Shown here one piece after another: positions 47,567-58,464 of a stretch of 64,000 nucleotides of DNA. The DNA is from Lytechinus pictus (Eukaryota; Echinodermata; Echinoidea; Temnopleuroida; Toxopneustidae). The notes beneath the pieces were generated by a model. That model searched no databases and was not told the origin of the DNA. It saw only the letters and a list, made by a program, of their open reading frames with translations. Numbering within the stretch: the stretch's first letter is position 1; every line of letters begins with the position of its first letter. The stretch lies in NCBI RefSeq assembly GCF_037042905.1, contig NC_087252.1:37891056-37955055 (forward strand), read 5' to 3'. The translations under genes and the position numbers were made by a program.

Positions 47567-47570
47567 TTAA

Positions 47571-49159
47571 CCGTCACTAAAAGTGAATATCGAAATATGA
47601 GTCAAGGAAATGAGGTGTGACATGGGCATGGGAATCAACAATTCCGGCAAAGTACTTCATTATCCTCCAACAAATTCTATCACACGCAGGACTATACACT
47701 GAAAGCCACACAAAAATATAACTGCGCAGTACGATTCGGATTACAAGGATCATCCATTCTTTACTGATTCCTCAAACAACATCATAACCTCGCCAAAATG
47801 ACTTTAATTCAATGCACGGTTGGTATTGAGTCTCTATAAGTTGTTTTGTAACCTACTGTTCCCGGTGACATCTCCAAACTATGTAGTGCCTTTAACCACC
47901 GTCTTGCAAGCCAATCATACTTCTTGTGGAGTTGACAGTTATTTGAGGTAAGTCTCGTTCCATTTTCCATTTAAGTTTATATGGCATTATTAACATAAAA
48001 TTCAATGGTTTGGGGTGACACATTTGCTATTGAATTGACAAGTATAAGAAAAACAAGAAAATGTATAACATTGTTGTTTGAAGTTCTTGAGGGAATCCAC
48101 AATTTCTTGAAAGCTTGAATGATATTGAAGATGTAGACAGGAAGTGAGTACGTAATTAAGCCCAGTATTTTGAATCCATAAGCCTACTCACTGGCGTATA
48201 GATGGAGGGGGGCTGGGGGGGGGGGGGGGCATCCCGCAAAGTCCCACAACCCGAAAAGGAAATGGACAAGGGTGAAATAATAATTACTTAAACCAACACA
48301 GTTCCTCATTTTTTTTCAAAATTATATACCTCAACCACGCTTCATTGGTAACAGTAGTGACACTGCCATGATGGTAAAAGCTTCGACTAAATTTAGCCGA
48401 AAACATTCATATTAGGGCTAACGATTATTTCCATAATAAAATTATTATCATGAAACCTCCCTGCTTATTATATTTCTTAAAGCCCGAGGACATTATCTGG
48501 TAATACAGCTAAGAAATAACAATATTATTCTTACTAAGAAATTACAAACGAAGAATTAGGATAAATTTATAAATTATTTATTTCTAAAATTTCATGTAAC
48601 ATAATAAAAGAGTTGGCACAAGGAAAATCAATGTAGATTATAATTTCATATAACAAAAATATCACAGGAAAAATAACATGTAACCATGCCAACCGGATCA
48701 AAAAGCGACCGGAGAAGTATCAAACCGGAAACGATTATTTTCCTTTGTCCTTAGATACTGAATAATCCAATATTAAGGAAGTAATATTATCAAAACTTAC
48801 GTCTCCTTTCCCCATTACATTATTTATGACTATATTATTTACATTACTTGGAAACATGCTATTAGTTTTTCACTACACTTGAGTGAAAAACAAACTAGCT
48901 TGGCAAACAACGGCTCAACAATGCGATGAAAAAGCCTGTCGGAATTCTGATTTTGATTCTGATTATGGACATTTTACTCCTGTTTTCATTTGTGTTTATA
49001 TCCTCTTATGGTCTCTTTGATTGTGGCACCGAAAATTCATGTCCATTTTATGTTTTATCTTCAACAACATGATTATATGAATATATTAATTTTTCCATCT
49101 AGATGAAATACAATGATAGCATATCCTGGCTGCATTAATTGAGCGCGAAGATCAGCTAT
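47571..49159. other. No gene recognised; poly-G at about 48207-48229
   Basis: AT-rich sequence. CACTGGCGTATAGATGGAGGGG at 48190 resembles a left end of the poly-G family, but no right end with matching 8-bp flank was found. Confidence 0.45.
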
Positions 49160-49405
49160 ACACTGTAAAATCTGTGGTGTTAAAACTGACACCAATTGGT
49201 GTTAATAGAGGACCACACCCTGAGGTGTTAAAATAACACCCTAGAGATTGAACATAACACCAAAGAGTGTAAATGTAACAACCATAGGTGTTGTTATAAC
49301 ACCTATAGGTGTAAAACTAACACCACCAATTTAACACCGGTGTAAAATAACTGGTGTGGTCCCCTATGTACACCGGTTAACACCACAGTTTTTGCTGTGT
49401 ACGAT
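49160..49405. mobile_element. MITE family J, copy 2
   Basis: CACTGTAAAATCTGTGGTGT to CACCACAGTTTTTGCTGTGT, nearly collinear with 27358-27603. The recurrent GGTGTTA/TAACACC words are conserved. Confidence 0.85.
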
Positions 49406-49794
49406 TATACAGACACTGGATCCCAGACCGAAAATATTGAACGGTTTTTTAGAGAAAAATGTCACAATCATTAATTACGTTTTAATAACAAAGTTGGCCC
49501 TAATGGCGAACGTGAAATACCGTTTATTCGGCTTGAAACAAAATACACAGCAAAACTGGCAAAATACAAACTACAAATATTTAAGAAACTCGCGCGCGAA
49601 TCATCTTCCACTCTGTTTTCGAGTTTGAGATTTAACAAGGAATACAGAAAAAATGCAAACGAGACACTCCTATTTTAGGACAGGCCGTCAAATCCCAAGA
49701 TTAACCTTGGCCCAAATCTATCCGCAACTTGGTTTCGAAATTGAAATTTTTAACTCTTCTTGCTCACTGGCCTTTCATATCATATTAGGTAGGC

Positions 49795-49911
49795 CTATCG
49801 CATTCACACTCCTCAGCAAATTTGTGGAATGCACTTCCTGATTCACCAAGGTACCTCAGTAATTTAGATAAGTTCAAAGTTTCTTTTAAGAGATGCTTAT
49901 TCAACACTTAA
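49795..49911 (+). pseudogene. LINE reverse-transcriptase C-terminal fragment
   Basis: From about 49819 the frame reads NLWNALPDSP, then [13 protein letters not shown] and LFNT before TAA at 49909. This is the conserved end of LINE polymerases (WNxLP...L..FK..L). It shows no clear homology farther upstream. Confidence 0.65.
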
Positions 49912-50009
49912 TGATTTTCCAGTGTATACGTACCATTATAAGCAATTTGTTTACAATTGAACCACTGCATGGACTTTTGAAAATACAGTCATCAGAACTG
50001 TTGCACAAC

Positions 50010-50344
<335 letters not shown>

Positions 50345-50775
50345 AACCGCTCAAAAAAGTTTGGAAATCTGACTTTGATCGATAATCCCTCCTCGGTTTT
50401 AGTGACTATTAGAATACAACATTTAATTGTCTTTAAAATGATACCCTACATGATATGATTATGTTCCACATGAAGTGGTAATCAGTGAGTTTCTCAGCGG
50501 ATTATTTTGTTTTCATGCACCTGATCTGTGAAATAACATGGTTTGAGTCGTGGTTTGAAATACTCATGCATGGTTGTTTCTTTGTTTGTTTGTTATGTGT
50601 TTGCTTGTGCAGAGGCGTGTTTTATTCCATGTTAATGTTAAGGCACTGCGCCTCCATGTGAACCATAATTATATCATGTAGGGTATCATTTTAAACAGAA
50701 TTAAATGATCTTTTTAATGATATCAAATGTGCATTGTGTAAAATTGGGAGTTGGGAGAAATTCCAAACTTTTTGA
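50345..50775. mobile_element. Foldback element between TA tracts (Tc1/mariner-like?)
   Basis: CCGCTCAAAAAAGTTTGGAA at the left is mirrored by TTCCAAACTTTTTGAG at the right, and the inner AATGATACCCTACATGAT is mirrored by ATCATGTAGGGTATCATT. It lies exactly between (TA)n blocks, as expected for a TA-targeting element. Confidence 0.75.
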
Positions 50776-50925
<150 letters not shown>

Positions 50926-51207
50926 ATGTTTCATTGCAGATGACAGGTTGGATTGATCAAACAAGTTTATGTCCGCTCCAAGTATTTGGACTTTCCAAAG
51001 TCCGTTTATTGCTCTTTGTAAAATATGATATGTATTGATAATGTCCTACAAATTCAATAAAATCAATCGTTTATGTCAGATAACGAGTTTACCAACGAGT
51101 TCGGGGGCGGGCGGGGGTCGAATAAATAACATCGCATTGGTGTCATTTTTATCGCCCCCTTGATCATCAATTTGTAGTTGTTGATTTCCTGATTGCGCTG
51201 TACACTC

Positions 51208-51427
51208 TAAAAACACTGAGTAAAATTCTACCCAACATTTGGTAAAAAGGGAACATGCATGTTTGCTGGGAATTTTTTTTTACCTCATATTGGGCAAAAT
51301 ACATGTTTCAAGGGTAATTTCAACGCAACATTGTTTAAAATTTACAAAATATTTGGTACCTTTTTACCCAACCAACATGCATTTTCCCATTTTGCCCAAT
51401 ATTGAGTAATTTTTTTTTGTATAGTGT
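51208..51427. repeat. Family D foldback element, short copy
   Basis: TACACTCTAAAAACACTGAG and TTTTTTTTGTATAGTGTA are the ends. Inside, TACCCAACATTTGGTAAAAA is mirrored by CCCAATATTGAGTAA. Confidence 0.7.
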
Positions 51428-51505
51428 ACATGTTGAGATCTTTTTTTGAGCTTCTAATCTATTTCTTTTCACTATCTTCGGAAACAGGATTTTGAAGGAA
51501 TCAAA

Positions 51506-51568
51506 ATGCAGAGTGCAGTGACCTCTCTTTCATTCTGTCTCGGATGGATACTTTTGAAGTTTACATTG
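51506..51568 (+). CDS. Signal-peptide exon of a plus-strand Ig protein
   Basis: AAAATGC starts a 21-codon exon ending ATTG before GTAAGGATAT, phase 0. It encodes MQSAVTSLSF, then a hydrophobic core (CLGWILLKFTL). The downstream Ig exon begins in phase 0 with ILTVSGQEW, extending the hydrophobic core and supplying a good cleavage region around VSG. A CT-rich tract ending CGGAAACAG stands just upstream (about 51466-51487), so a 5' UTR exon border is possible. The intron to the Ig exon is 2,679 bp and contains a family D element and the satellite at 52225-53712. Confidence 0.65.
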
Positions 51569-51599
51569 GTAAGGATATATGAGACTCGTCTACATACTA

Positions 51600-51857
51600 C
51601 ACTCTAAAAATATTGGTTAAAAATGCTCCATGGGGGTAATCACGTGTCCAACCAACATTGGGCATATCTTTTGGGCATTTTTATTTATCCAGTGGGATAA
51701 CAATTCTGCCCGTTCTAAAGTAATTGCTGCTTATTTTTTAACCTTACTGGACAATATGCTTCCCGCATTGGGTAAAATACTGCCCCAAATTGGTTGCACA
51801 CAGTAACTACCACCGTGCTGGTTAAAATTTTACCCAATATATTTTACAGTGTATTTC
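51600..51857. mobile_element. Family D foldback element, copy with long arms
   Basis: ACACTCTAAAAATATTGG and CCAATATATTTTACAGTGTA are the ends. The body is the reverse complement of 9048-9283 (GGGTAATCACGTGTCCAACC, ATTGGGTAAAAT). It shows what family D looks like without the TTCG hairpin. Confidence 0.8.
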
Positions 51858-52224
51858 CAAGTGATGAATTACATCGAAATCATATTGGGAGAAAGACCCG
51901 GAGAAAGAGTAATGAATTTCCTATATTATGTATACATTTTAGATCAAATAGGCCTACTGCTAGACATGCTTGATAATTATGCAATGTCGATAGGGGTATG
52001 GTATGAAAGCTATGCCTTGTATGCCTATATATTAATACACGTGAAAACGTGGCTTCTTGATATAATCATGTTTTAGAAAGTGTGTATTCATATGGCACCC
52101 GATTAGAGTAAAGTGAGCCAGAGAGGGATCAGATATTTTGAATGTTTTAAAATCAAATATCAGCATTTAAGAAAATTGTTTTTACTACCGAAGATAATGT
52201 TGGTGGGCTTTATTATTTCTTCGT

Positions 52225-53712
52225 ATAGGGGAGAGTGTGGTAATCCCGAACGCGGGGTAATCCCGAACACCTTAATATCTATAGGAGAGATGAGGTTCTG
52301 CTGTCACGGCATAATAGCCGTAACACAGAATGTTGTCTGGCATCCTATGCATGGATCTGTTGACTGGTCTCTTCCGATTAAAGAATAATCGGGAAAATGC
52401 ATATGACAGATTTTCGCTTTTTTACGTTTCCCTCATTGAAGAATGAAGAGTGGGGTAATCCCGAACACCTTAATATCTATAGGAGAGGTGAGGTTCTGCT
52501 GTCACGGCATAATAGCCGTAACACAGAATGTTGTCTGACTTCCCATGCAGGGATCTGTTGACTGGTCTCTTCCGATTAAAGAATAATCGGGAAAATGCAT
52601 ATGACAGATTTTCGCTTTTTTACGTTTCCCTCATTGAAGAATGAAGAGTGGGGTAATCCCGAACGCGGGGTAATCCCGAACACCTTAATATCTATATGAG
52701 AGGTGAGGTTCTGCTGTCACGGCATAATAGCCGTAACACAGAATGTTGTCTGACTTCCTATGCACGGATCTGTTGACTGGTCTCTTCCGATTAAAGAATA
52801 ATCGGGAAAATGCATATGACAGATTTTCGCTTTTTTACGTTTCCCTCATTGAAGAATGAAGAGTGGGGTAATCCCGAACGCGGGGTAATCCCGAACACCT
52901 TAATATCTATATGAGAGGTGAGGTTCTGCTGTCACGGCATAATAGCCGTAACACAGAATGTTGTCTGACTTCCCATGCAGGGATCTGTTGACTGGTCTCT
53001 TCTGATTAAAGAATAATCGGGAAAATGCATATGACAGATTTTCGCTTTTTTACGTTTCCTTCATTGAAGAATGAAGAGTGGGGTAATCCCAAACGCGGGG
53101 TAATCCCGAACAGCTCAATATCTCCTAGGAGAGGTGAGGTTCTGCTGTCACGGCATAATAGCCGTAACACAGAATGTTGTCTGACTTCCTATGCACGGAT
53201 CTGTTGACTGGTCTCTTCCGATTAAAGAATAATCGGGAAAATGCATATGACAGATTTTCGCTTTTTTACGTTTCCCTCATTGAAGAATGAAAAGTGGGGT
53301 AATCCCGAACACCTTAATATCTATAGGAGAGGTGAGGTTCTGCTGTCACGACATAATAGCCGAAACACAGAATGTTGTCTGACTTCCCATGCAGGGATCT
53401 GTTGACTTGTCTTCTCCGATTAAAGAATAATCGAAAAGAATCCAAATTACATATCTTTACTTGTTTATGTTTCCACGAATGGCGTTCGCGATTACCCTGT
53501 GGTCCGGAAGTGCAGGGTAATCCCGAAAATCTGCGTTTTGTACTATAAATTATAAAGGAATGCTTGATGTTGAATAAAGACGTTGTTACAGTCAATATAT
53601 GGTGAGTTTTTATCAAATTATGTACTAGTTTTGGAATAAGGCTCACTTTGATTCTTGCTATCGCTCTGATCAGAAAGGTGTTCGTCATTACCCCACTTCC
53701 CCCTACGTGATC
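52225..53712. repeat. Satellite-bearing element, six 199/215-bp units
   Basis: Six tandem units begin at GGGGTAATCCCGAACACC (52253, 52452, 52667, 52882, 53097, 53296). Spacings are 199, 215, 215, 215, 199; the 16-bp difference is an extra GGGTAATCCCGAACGC copy. Each unit holds two small hairpins (ACGGCATAATAGCCGT and CCGATTAAAGAATAATCGG). The outer ends CGTATAGGGGAGAGTGTGG and CCCCACTTCCCCCTACG are inverted repeats, so the array may be the inside of a DNA element. It lies in the intron of the plus-strand Ig gene. Confidence 0.85.
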
Positions 53713-54247
53713 TTGATAAAGTGATCCTAATTGCTGCAACGGGGAACCAGTTAAGAATAATCATTTTGATAATTTTAAAATTCTTTTGAAAAACAATACT
53801 AGACTCACCTTTTTAATTCGTATTAATACTCATCTTTACCCCTCATGTTTGTATATTATTTTGTGTCTATTTTTTTTGTCATTGTTATTCAATGTCAATG
53901 TCAATGTTATTGCTAGTTGTTTTTCAATTCTTATTCATCTCCTTGGTGTAATTTATACAAGCCATACCTTGGTTTTCTCCTACACCATTTTCCAATCAAA
54001 TACGCTGCATTGTTTTATGTTAAATTGTACTTTTGATAGTTTTCTACTGTCTTTTTTTTAACCTGTCATTGTACATTTCTTCTGATTTGTGGTTACATTT
54101 TTTTTATCGAATACTTTGAATTGATTTTGAAATAAAGTTTACCTTTTCCTAAAATTGTATTATTTATTTCCTTTTTTTTTAAGAAATCAAAATGATGCAT
54201 CGTATTTATCCTGTATCTTTTTAATTATTTTATGTGATTTTGGCCAG

Positions 54248-54614
54248 ATTCTAACGGTGTCAGGACAGGAATGGTTAGACCCGCTAACGACTTACGTCTC
54301 TTCGGGCCGGAACATTTCTCTGAGATGCGCGTTCATCGTTATGCCAGCCTCTAGCAATGCCTCTCAGCCAATGAACGCGTCCAACGCGATCACGTGGTCA
54401 GATTCAGGAACGCCAATATTTTCGGAGACAATCCGGTTGACGCAAAAAGCAAAGTACGACAATTTTCACACCAGTGTTCGGGCCAATGAAGAATTCGTCG
54501 AATCTATTTTACATATCACCCTGGCTGGCCAAGAAGATGAAGGAATGTTTACGTGTATCCATGGAGATGATTCGGGAAATGTGACGTCACAAATGGCCAA
54601 TCTGTATGTAGAAG
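54248..54614 (+). CDS. V-like Ig domain exon of a plus-strand gene
   Basis: Acceptor GATTTTGGCCAG and donor GTAGAAG before GTTTGTACC bound a 367-nt exon (phase 0 in, phase 1 out). It contributes residues 22-143. The V-type hallmarks are ISLRC (Cys48), ITWSD (Trp71), ILHITLAGQEDEGMFTC (Cys124, with the D-x-G-x-x-C signature) and a G strand ending NLYVE. Five sequons occur (NIS, two NAS, and others around 58-67 and 132). Phase 1 out predicts another Ig or stalk exon downstream. None was recognised before the end of the window, and the LTR element lies in that interval. The protein is extracellular or secreted; ligand unknown. The exon resembles the minus-strand Ig exons in plan but is not a near copy. 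Confidence 0.85.
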
Positions 54615-54654
54615 GTTTGTACCGAAAAAAAGCGAAGTGCCAACTGCAACGTTT

Positions 54655-55045
54655 GGCGGGGGGGGGGGGGGGGGGGGGGTGGCACACTCCAAGAGAATAT
54701 AAACATCCTCTACCTCCCTCAATGGCTAGCATGTTGTTAATCATAGTTTAGGTTTTGAACTGCTAGATTTTTATGCTGAGTTTTTCCATGGGAAGCGGGA
54801 ATGCTGAAGCACCCCAAGATTATCCGGGGGGGGGGGGGGGGGGGCTGCGTGTATTATTTCCATATGCAGCACCCCCTGGAATTGTGGTAGATATGACAAA
54901 ATGGAGAATTGTAATCCCTTTTTTGCTTGTCAAAATTCTCTCCCAAAATGACCTTCCCTTTTTTTTTTATAGCGACCCCCTTTTTTTGCTTGTCAAATTT
55001 ACATCAGCACCCCCTTTAAATATCGTTCCCAGAGCCCTGCCATCG
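54655..55045. repeat. Poly-G tracts with GCTTGTCAAA repeat units
   Basis: G runs at 54658-54679 and 54824-54844, followed by two TTTTTTGCTTGTCAAA units (about 54920 and 54985). Same family style as 6950-7215, but no paired ends were found. Confidence 0.6.
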
Positions 55046-55139
55046 AAAGATCAAAATATTCCCTCTCCGGAGCTTTCCTCCTTTGAAAACAAACAAGCAA
55101 GCAATTGTAATTAATATTCCTATTGGTCGGACTGTCACA

Positions 55140-55340
55140 TATAGTATTGTAGTCTTATGGTTAGAGCAGTTTCTACATCAATGGTTAGAGCATTGGACTC
55201 ATAATCGCAAGGTTGTGAGTTCGAATCCCCATTCTGCCATTGTCTCCACTCTAATAAAAACGCCCGAGAGTAAGATCTGTCGTCTATAAGGTCAGCTACT
55301 GATTAACCTAGACATAAAAAATGTTTACTAGGTAATTGCA
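55140..55340 (+). mobile_element. tRNA-derived SINE, left of the LTR element
   Basis: ATGGTTAGAGCATTGGACTC, ATAATCGCAAGGTTGTGAG and TTCGAATCCCC follow tRNA order with a CAT anticodon-like triplet. A duplicated ATGGTTAGAGCA-like segment precedes them. The acceptor stem does not pair, so this is a SINE head, not a tRNA gene. The body is cut by the LTR element at 55341. Confidence 0.65.
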
Positions 55341-55469
55341 CCATTACATAAATAAAGGAAAACCCGGACGATCTCAGGTTAGGGGTGAAGGTAGTTTATT
55401 ACCGTGACCGAGTCAACCATGAAGTATGGAACGCCATACAAATCACAAACAATTAACACGTAGTGGCGT
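55341..55469 (-). repeat. 3' LTR
   Basis: 129 bp, identical to 60228-60356 except for G against A in TATGGAACGCCATAC. It lacks the usual TG..CA ends. Confidence 0.88.
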
Positions 55470-55472
55470 GAC

Positions 55473-55490
55473 CACTTTTTCTCCTTCCCG
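55473..55490 (-). other. Polypurine tract
   Basis: The minus strand reads CGGGAAGGAGAAAAAGTG immediately before the 3' LTR, the position expected for the plus-strand primer of reverse transcription. Confidence 0.7.
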
Positions 55491-57408
55491 TGATTATTTG
55501 AGGACATACGTTTTATATACACAAATCCAGAAACTTATACAACCCAAGAACTGACAGCCAACTATTGAATTAAAACTTAATACAACTCTACGCCTACATG
55601 GCAATATATACATTTACTCATTAACTGAATCAAACTGAGCAACCACTTCAACCTTACTTTTCCTTCTGCAAGTACGAACTGTACTACCATCTTTGAAAAG
55701 TAAACTAAGACAACTGCTAATCAAATAGCTTCTTGACATAAATAAATGGGTTTCAAATAACAACCTAAGATGCACATTGATTGGCAATATTTGGTAACAC
55801 ACCTAAACTCTATATCTGGCTTGAACTTATACTCAATTTATAGATTATACAACTTAAAGCTAGATGAACGTAGTTGCAGTAAGACACTGATTTCGTGAGA
55901 AAGTCTGTAAAACCAAGGTAAAGTATTGATATATCATCGTGGATCTAGATCTGGTACAGTTACATAAACTGAACTTTGTGAAATCATAATATCTAGCTAA
56001 AAAACGATCACACTGAAGATCGCCAACACAGATAGGCACACGTGGGACAGTGTATTATTATTGCTGGAATAAAGACCCGACGGAAGTGACCGAATCCGCG
56101 CTTATTATGCTTATTTCTCAGCAATTACACAATTTCTTCCAGAATCCTTTGGCACATATTTTTTATTCATACAAACAGACACTTTGGTGATCATTATATT
56201 AAATTCTGTAAAAAGTCATTTTGAGACCGTTCCCAAAACTGGAATTTACCTTGACTGTTTCTAGTTCACAAATTTACTATGCCTAACCTATTACATAAAC
56301 CAATCCGCCAAGTTGGTATAAGATTACAGTCAATTATTAATGCCCAGAAATGGTACATAAACAATATCAAGAAGCATATCATTAGTTAAACAAAATACAT
56401 ACAAGCCTAGATGTCAAACAAAATATAAATACATGTATGAACTACTAAACAATCAAAATACACAAGTCACCTTTCTCTCTACCATCGCCAAAAGAAAAGA
56501 TCCGTACACTTTAGACAAGTTATTTAAAACATACATGAATAAAATAAAAAGCCCGCAGAAAGACCTACAAACATTTGATAATCAATTTCCATGTGATCAA
56601 ATATATATATATTTACTTAAAACAATAATAAGAAAAAATCTAAGACAAACATACGCATGTCAAAAAGGAGACACAAAGTAAAATAGCAAATAAACACAAT
56701 TAACCAGTAAAAAAATAACTGCGCAGATTTCAGTGAATTGACTGGAAAAAGAAATCACTATTATGATACTAATTGTGCTTAAACAAAATTAATCACTACA
56801 CTCTGCATAGAGGGCACCATGCTAAAAAACATGTAAAAGACTGTATCTGAAAAGAACAAAGTGGAAATAACAGATACCGTCAACACCAACAACATATAAC
56901 ATCATGAAAGTCATGTCATAAATGTAAGTGGATTACATAGCCAGTGTCATAAAGGCAGATACAATTTATGTAGGAACCATATCAATATTCTCAGTCAAAG
57001 AGACATGATAAAAAGGATAATGTTATCACAGTTATCAAAAATACAAACTATAAAAATCAACATACAAGTGCATCCATTAAACAAGCATTGCACAATCTTT
57101 CATTCCTACCAATTATCAACAAACACACCGACCTCGGTAATGCAAGGTAATGCAAATCAACATGAATCAACACAAAATGTAACAAACAACCATCATCAAA
57201 GGTCACAAATCATAACAGATTAACAATCAGACATAAACCATAAATCTGAAAATAAAATGAATATCTAGTGAGACATAGAAAAGCAAAATAACCGGGAAAC
57301 AAAGGTTCAAGGTTAAAATTCAAAGTTAAAACTTGTGGAAAACGAGGTTCGAATCATCAAAGTCCAGATGACAAAGGTAGCAGTCCTTTAGGTCGTCCTG
57401 TGGAGGCA
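55491..57408. other. Non-coding 3' segment of the LTR element
   Basis: About 1.9 kb, A-rich on plus, with only short open frames (for example 56433-56681) and no recognisable polymerase or envelope motif. Confidence 0.5.
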
Positions 57409-58464
57409 TCAATCAAATGGGGTGAAAGTCCAGTAGAATGTGTGGGAGGGGCTCTTCAACGAGGTGAGGCCAATGATCATCATTGAAAATTCCGGAATGT
57501 CTACTGGGTACAAGATGATCTGGACCTGGGGACGGGCAGCCAGAGTTCCCTCGGACAAAGGATCCAATCCGGCTTCTAGTGAGGGCGGTCGGGGTCCACG
57601 GTTCCAAGGGGTAAGACTCCAGGTAAGGTAGGCGTCACAGCAGGTAGGACCAGGCAAGGAAGGCAGGCCAATGTCTAGCACAGAATGACCAGTGAAAGAG
57701 GCCTGTCGATGACAATCATAGGTTCTGTCACTAAGAGTGACCATGTGGCTAGTCACCGGAGAAGGCAACGAATGAACGCCCATCACAATATTGGACTTGC
57801 CATTGTACTCGACTAAAGGCTGTCTAGTACAGTGAAGATCTGCATCTCCCGAACATGGACCAAATGGATCAAGATAGCTACCACGAATGGGGTCAGTAGT
57901 TGAAGCAGGAACATTGGCATCAGGAGGATATGTCGGCTTAAGCGTGGCATAGTTGTCATGGTAACGAATGCCGGGAACTGAGCACACGGGCTCAACGACA
58001 CGAGAGGCGTGCGAGTCGCGATCGATGGACATCGACACGGACCTAGTAGTGACGGGGGCACGTCGGCTATGCATCTCTGGAGATGTCCCATACGAACAGT
58101 CAATTCTGGAGTACTCTTTGTAAGTACTCAAAGCGGCTACGGAGTTGTCAGAGAGTTTACATCCGTTCGAGCTGCCATGATACGATTCAACGACCGGTGT
58201 GTTGACCGCGAAGAGACCTGTTGTTCGTGTACGATCAAAAACATGGTTACGACAGTACGACTCGAATGCTCGTTTGCGACGAGCATAGTAGCTGCGATAT
58301 GATGTAGCACTGCGAGACGAATCGGAACCCGGAGCGTGTTTGGTACGACTGTCACGATTCGAATCGGCTATGGTCCTATCGATATCGTATGTAGTATCCG
58401 AACGCTTAGGCGTGCAACGATCTGTTCTAAGATTCACTTGCGAGTAACCGTCAGGAAAATACAC
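57409..58464 (-). CDS. LTR element ORF2, unrecognised, C-terminal part of polyprotein
   Basis: A 351-residue open frame overlapping the end of ORF1 in another frame. It is Arg/Ser/Tyr-rich in its first half and Pro/Leu-rich later (SLPSLPGPTCC, WNRGPRPPSLEAGLDP). In this frame the sequence also reads open upstream of its first ATG with DDDIEHSDVVYFPDGYS, so ORF1 and ORF2 are probably one polyprotein joined by a frameshift near 58490, programmed or accidental. No RT (YxDD), RNase H or integrase (HHCC, DDE) motif is visible. The function is unknown, perhaps structural. Confidence 0.5.
   Translation of the reverse strand: MYFPDGYSQVNLRTDRCTPKRSDTTYDIDRTIADSNRDSRTKHAPGSDSSRSATSYRSYYARRKRAFESYCRNHVFDRTRTTGLFAVNTPVVESYHGSSNGCKLSDNSVAALSTYKEYSRIDCSYGTSPEMHSRRAPVTTRSVSMSIDRDSHASRVVEPVCSVPGIRYHDNYATLKPTYPPDANVPASTTDPIRGSYLDPFGPCSGDADLHCTRQPLVEYNGKSNIVMGVHSLPSPVTSHMVTLSDRTYDCHRQASFTGHSVLDIGLPSLPGPTCCDAYLTWSLTPWNRGPRPPSLEAGLDPLSEGTLAARPQVQIILYPVDIPEFSMMIIGLTSLKSPSHTFYWTFTPFD

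Noticed and set aside
52253..53430. CRISPR-like array
   Set aside because: Units are nearly identical over their whole 199/215 bp with no unique spacers, and the genome is eukaryotic; it is a satellite.
54615..55114. Extension of the plus-strand Ig exon past 54614
   Set aside because: A GAAG/GTTTGT donor ends the domain cleanly; beyond it lie poly-G and repeat sequence.
55181..55240. Functional tRNA-Met gene
   Set aside because: The D-, anticodon- and T-arm order is tRNA-like, but the acceptor stem does not pair and a SINE body follows.
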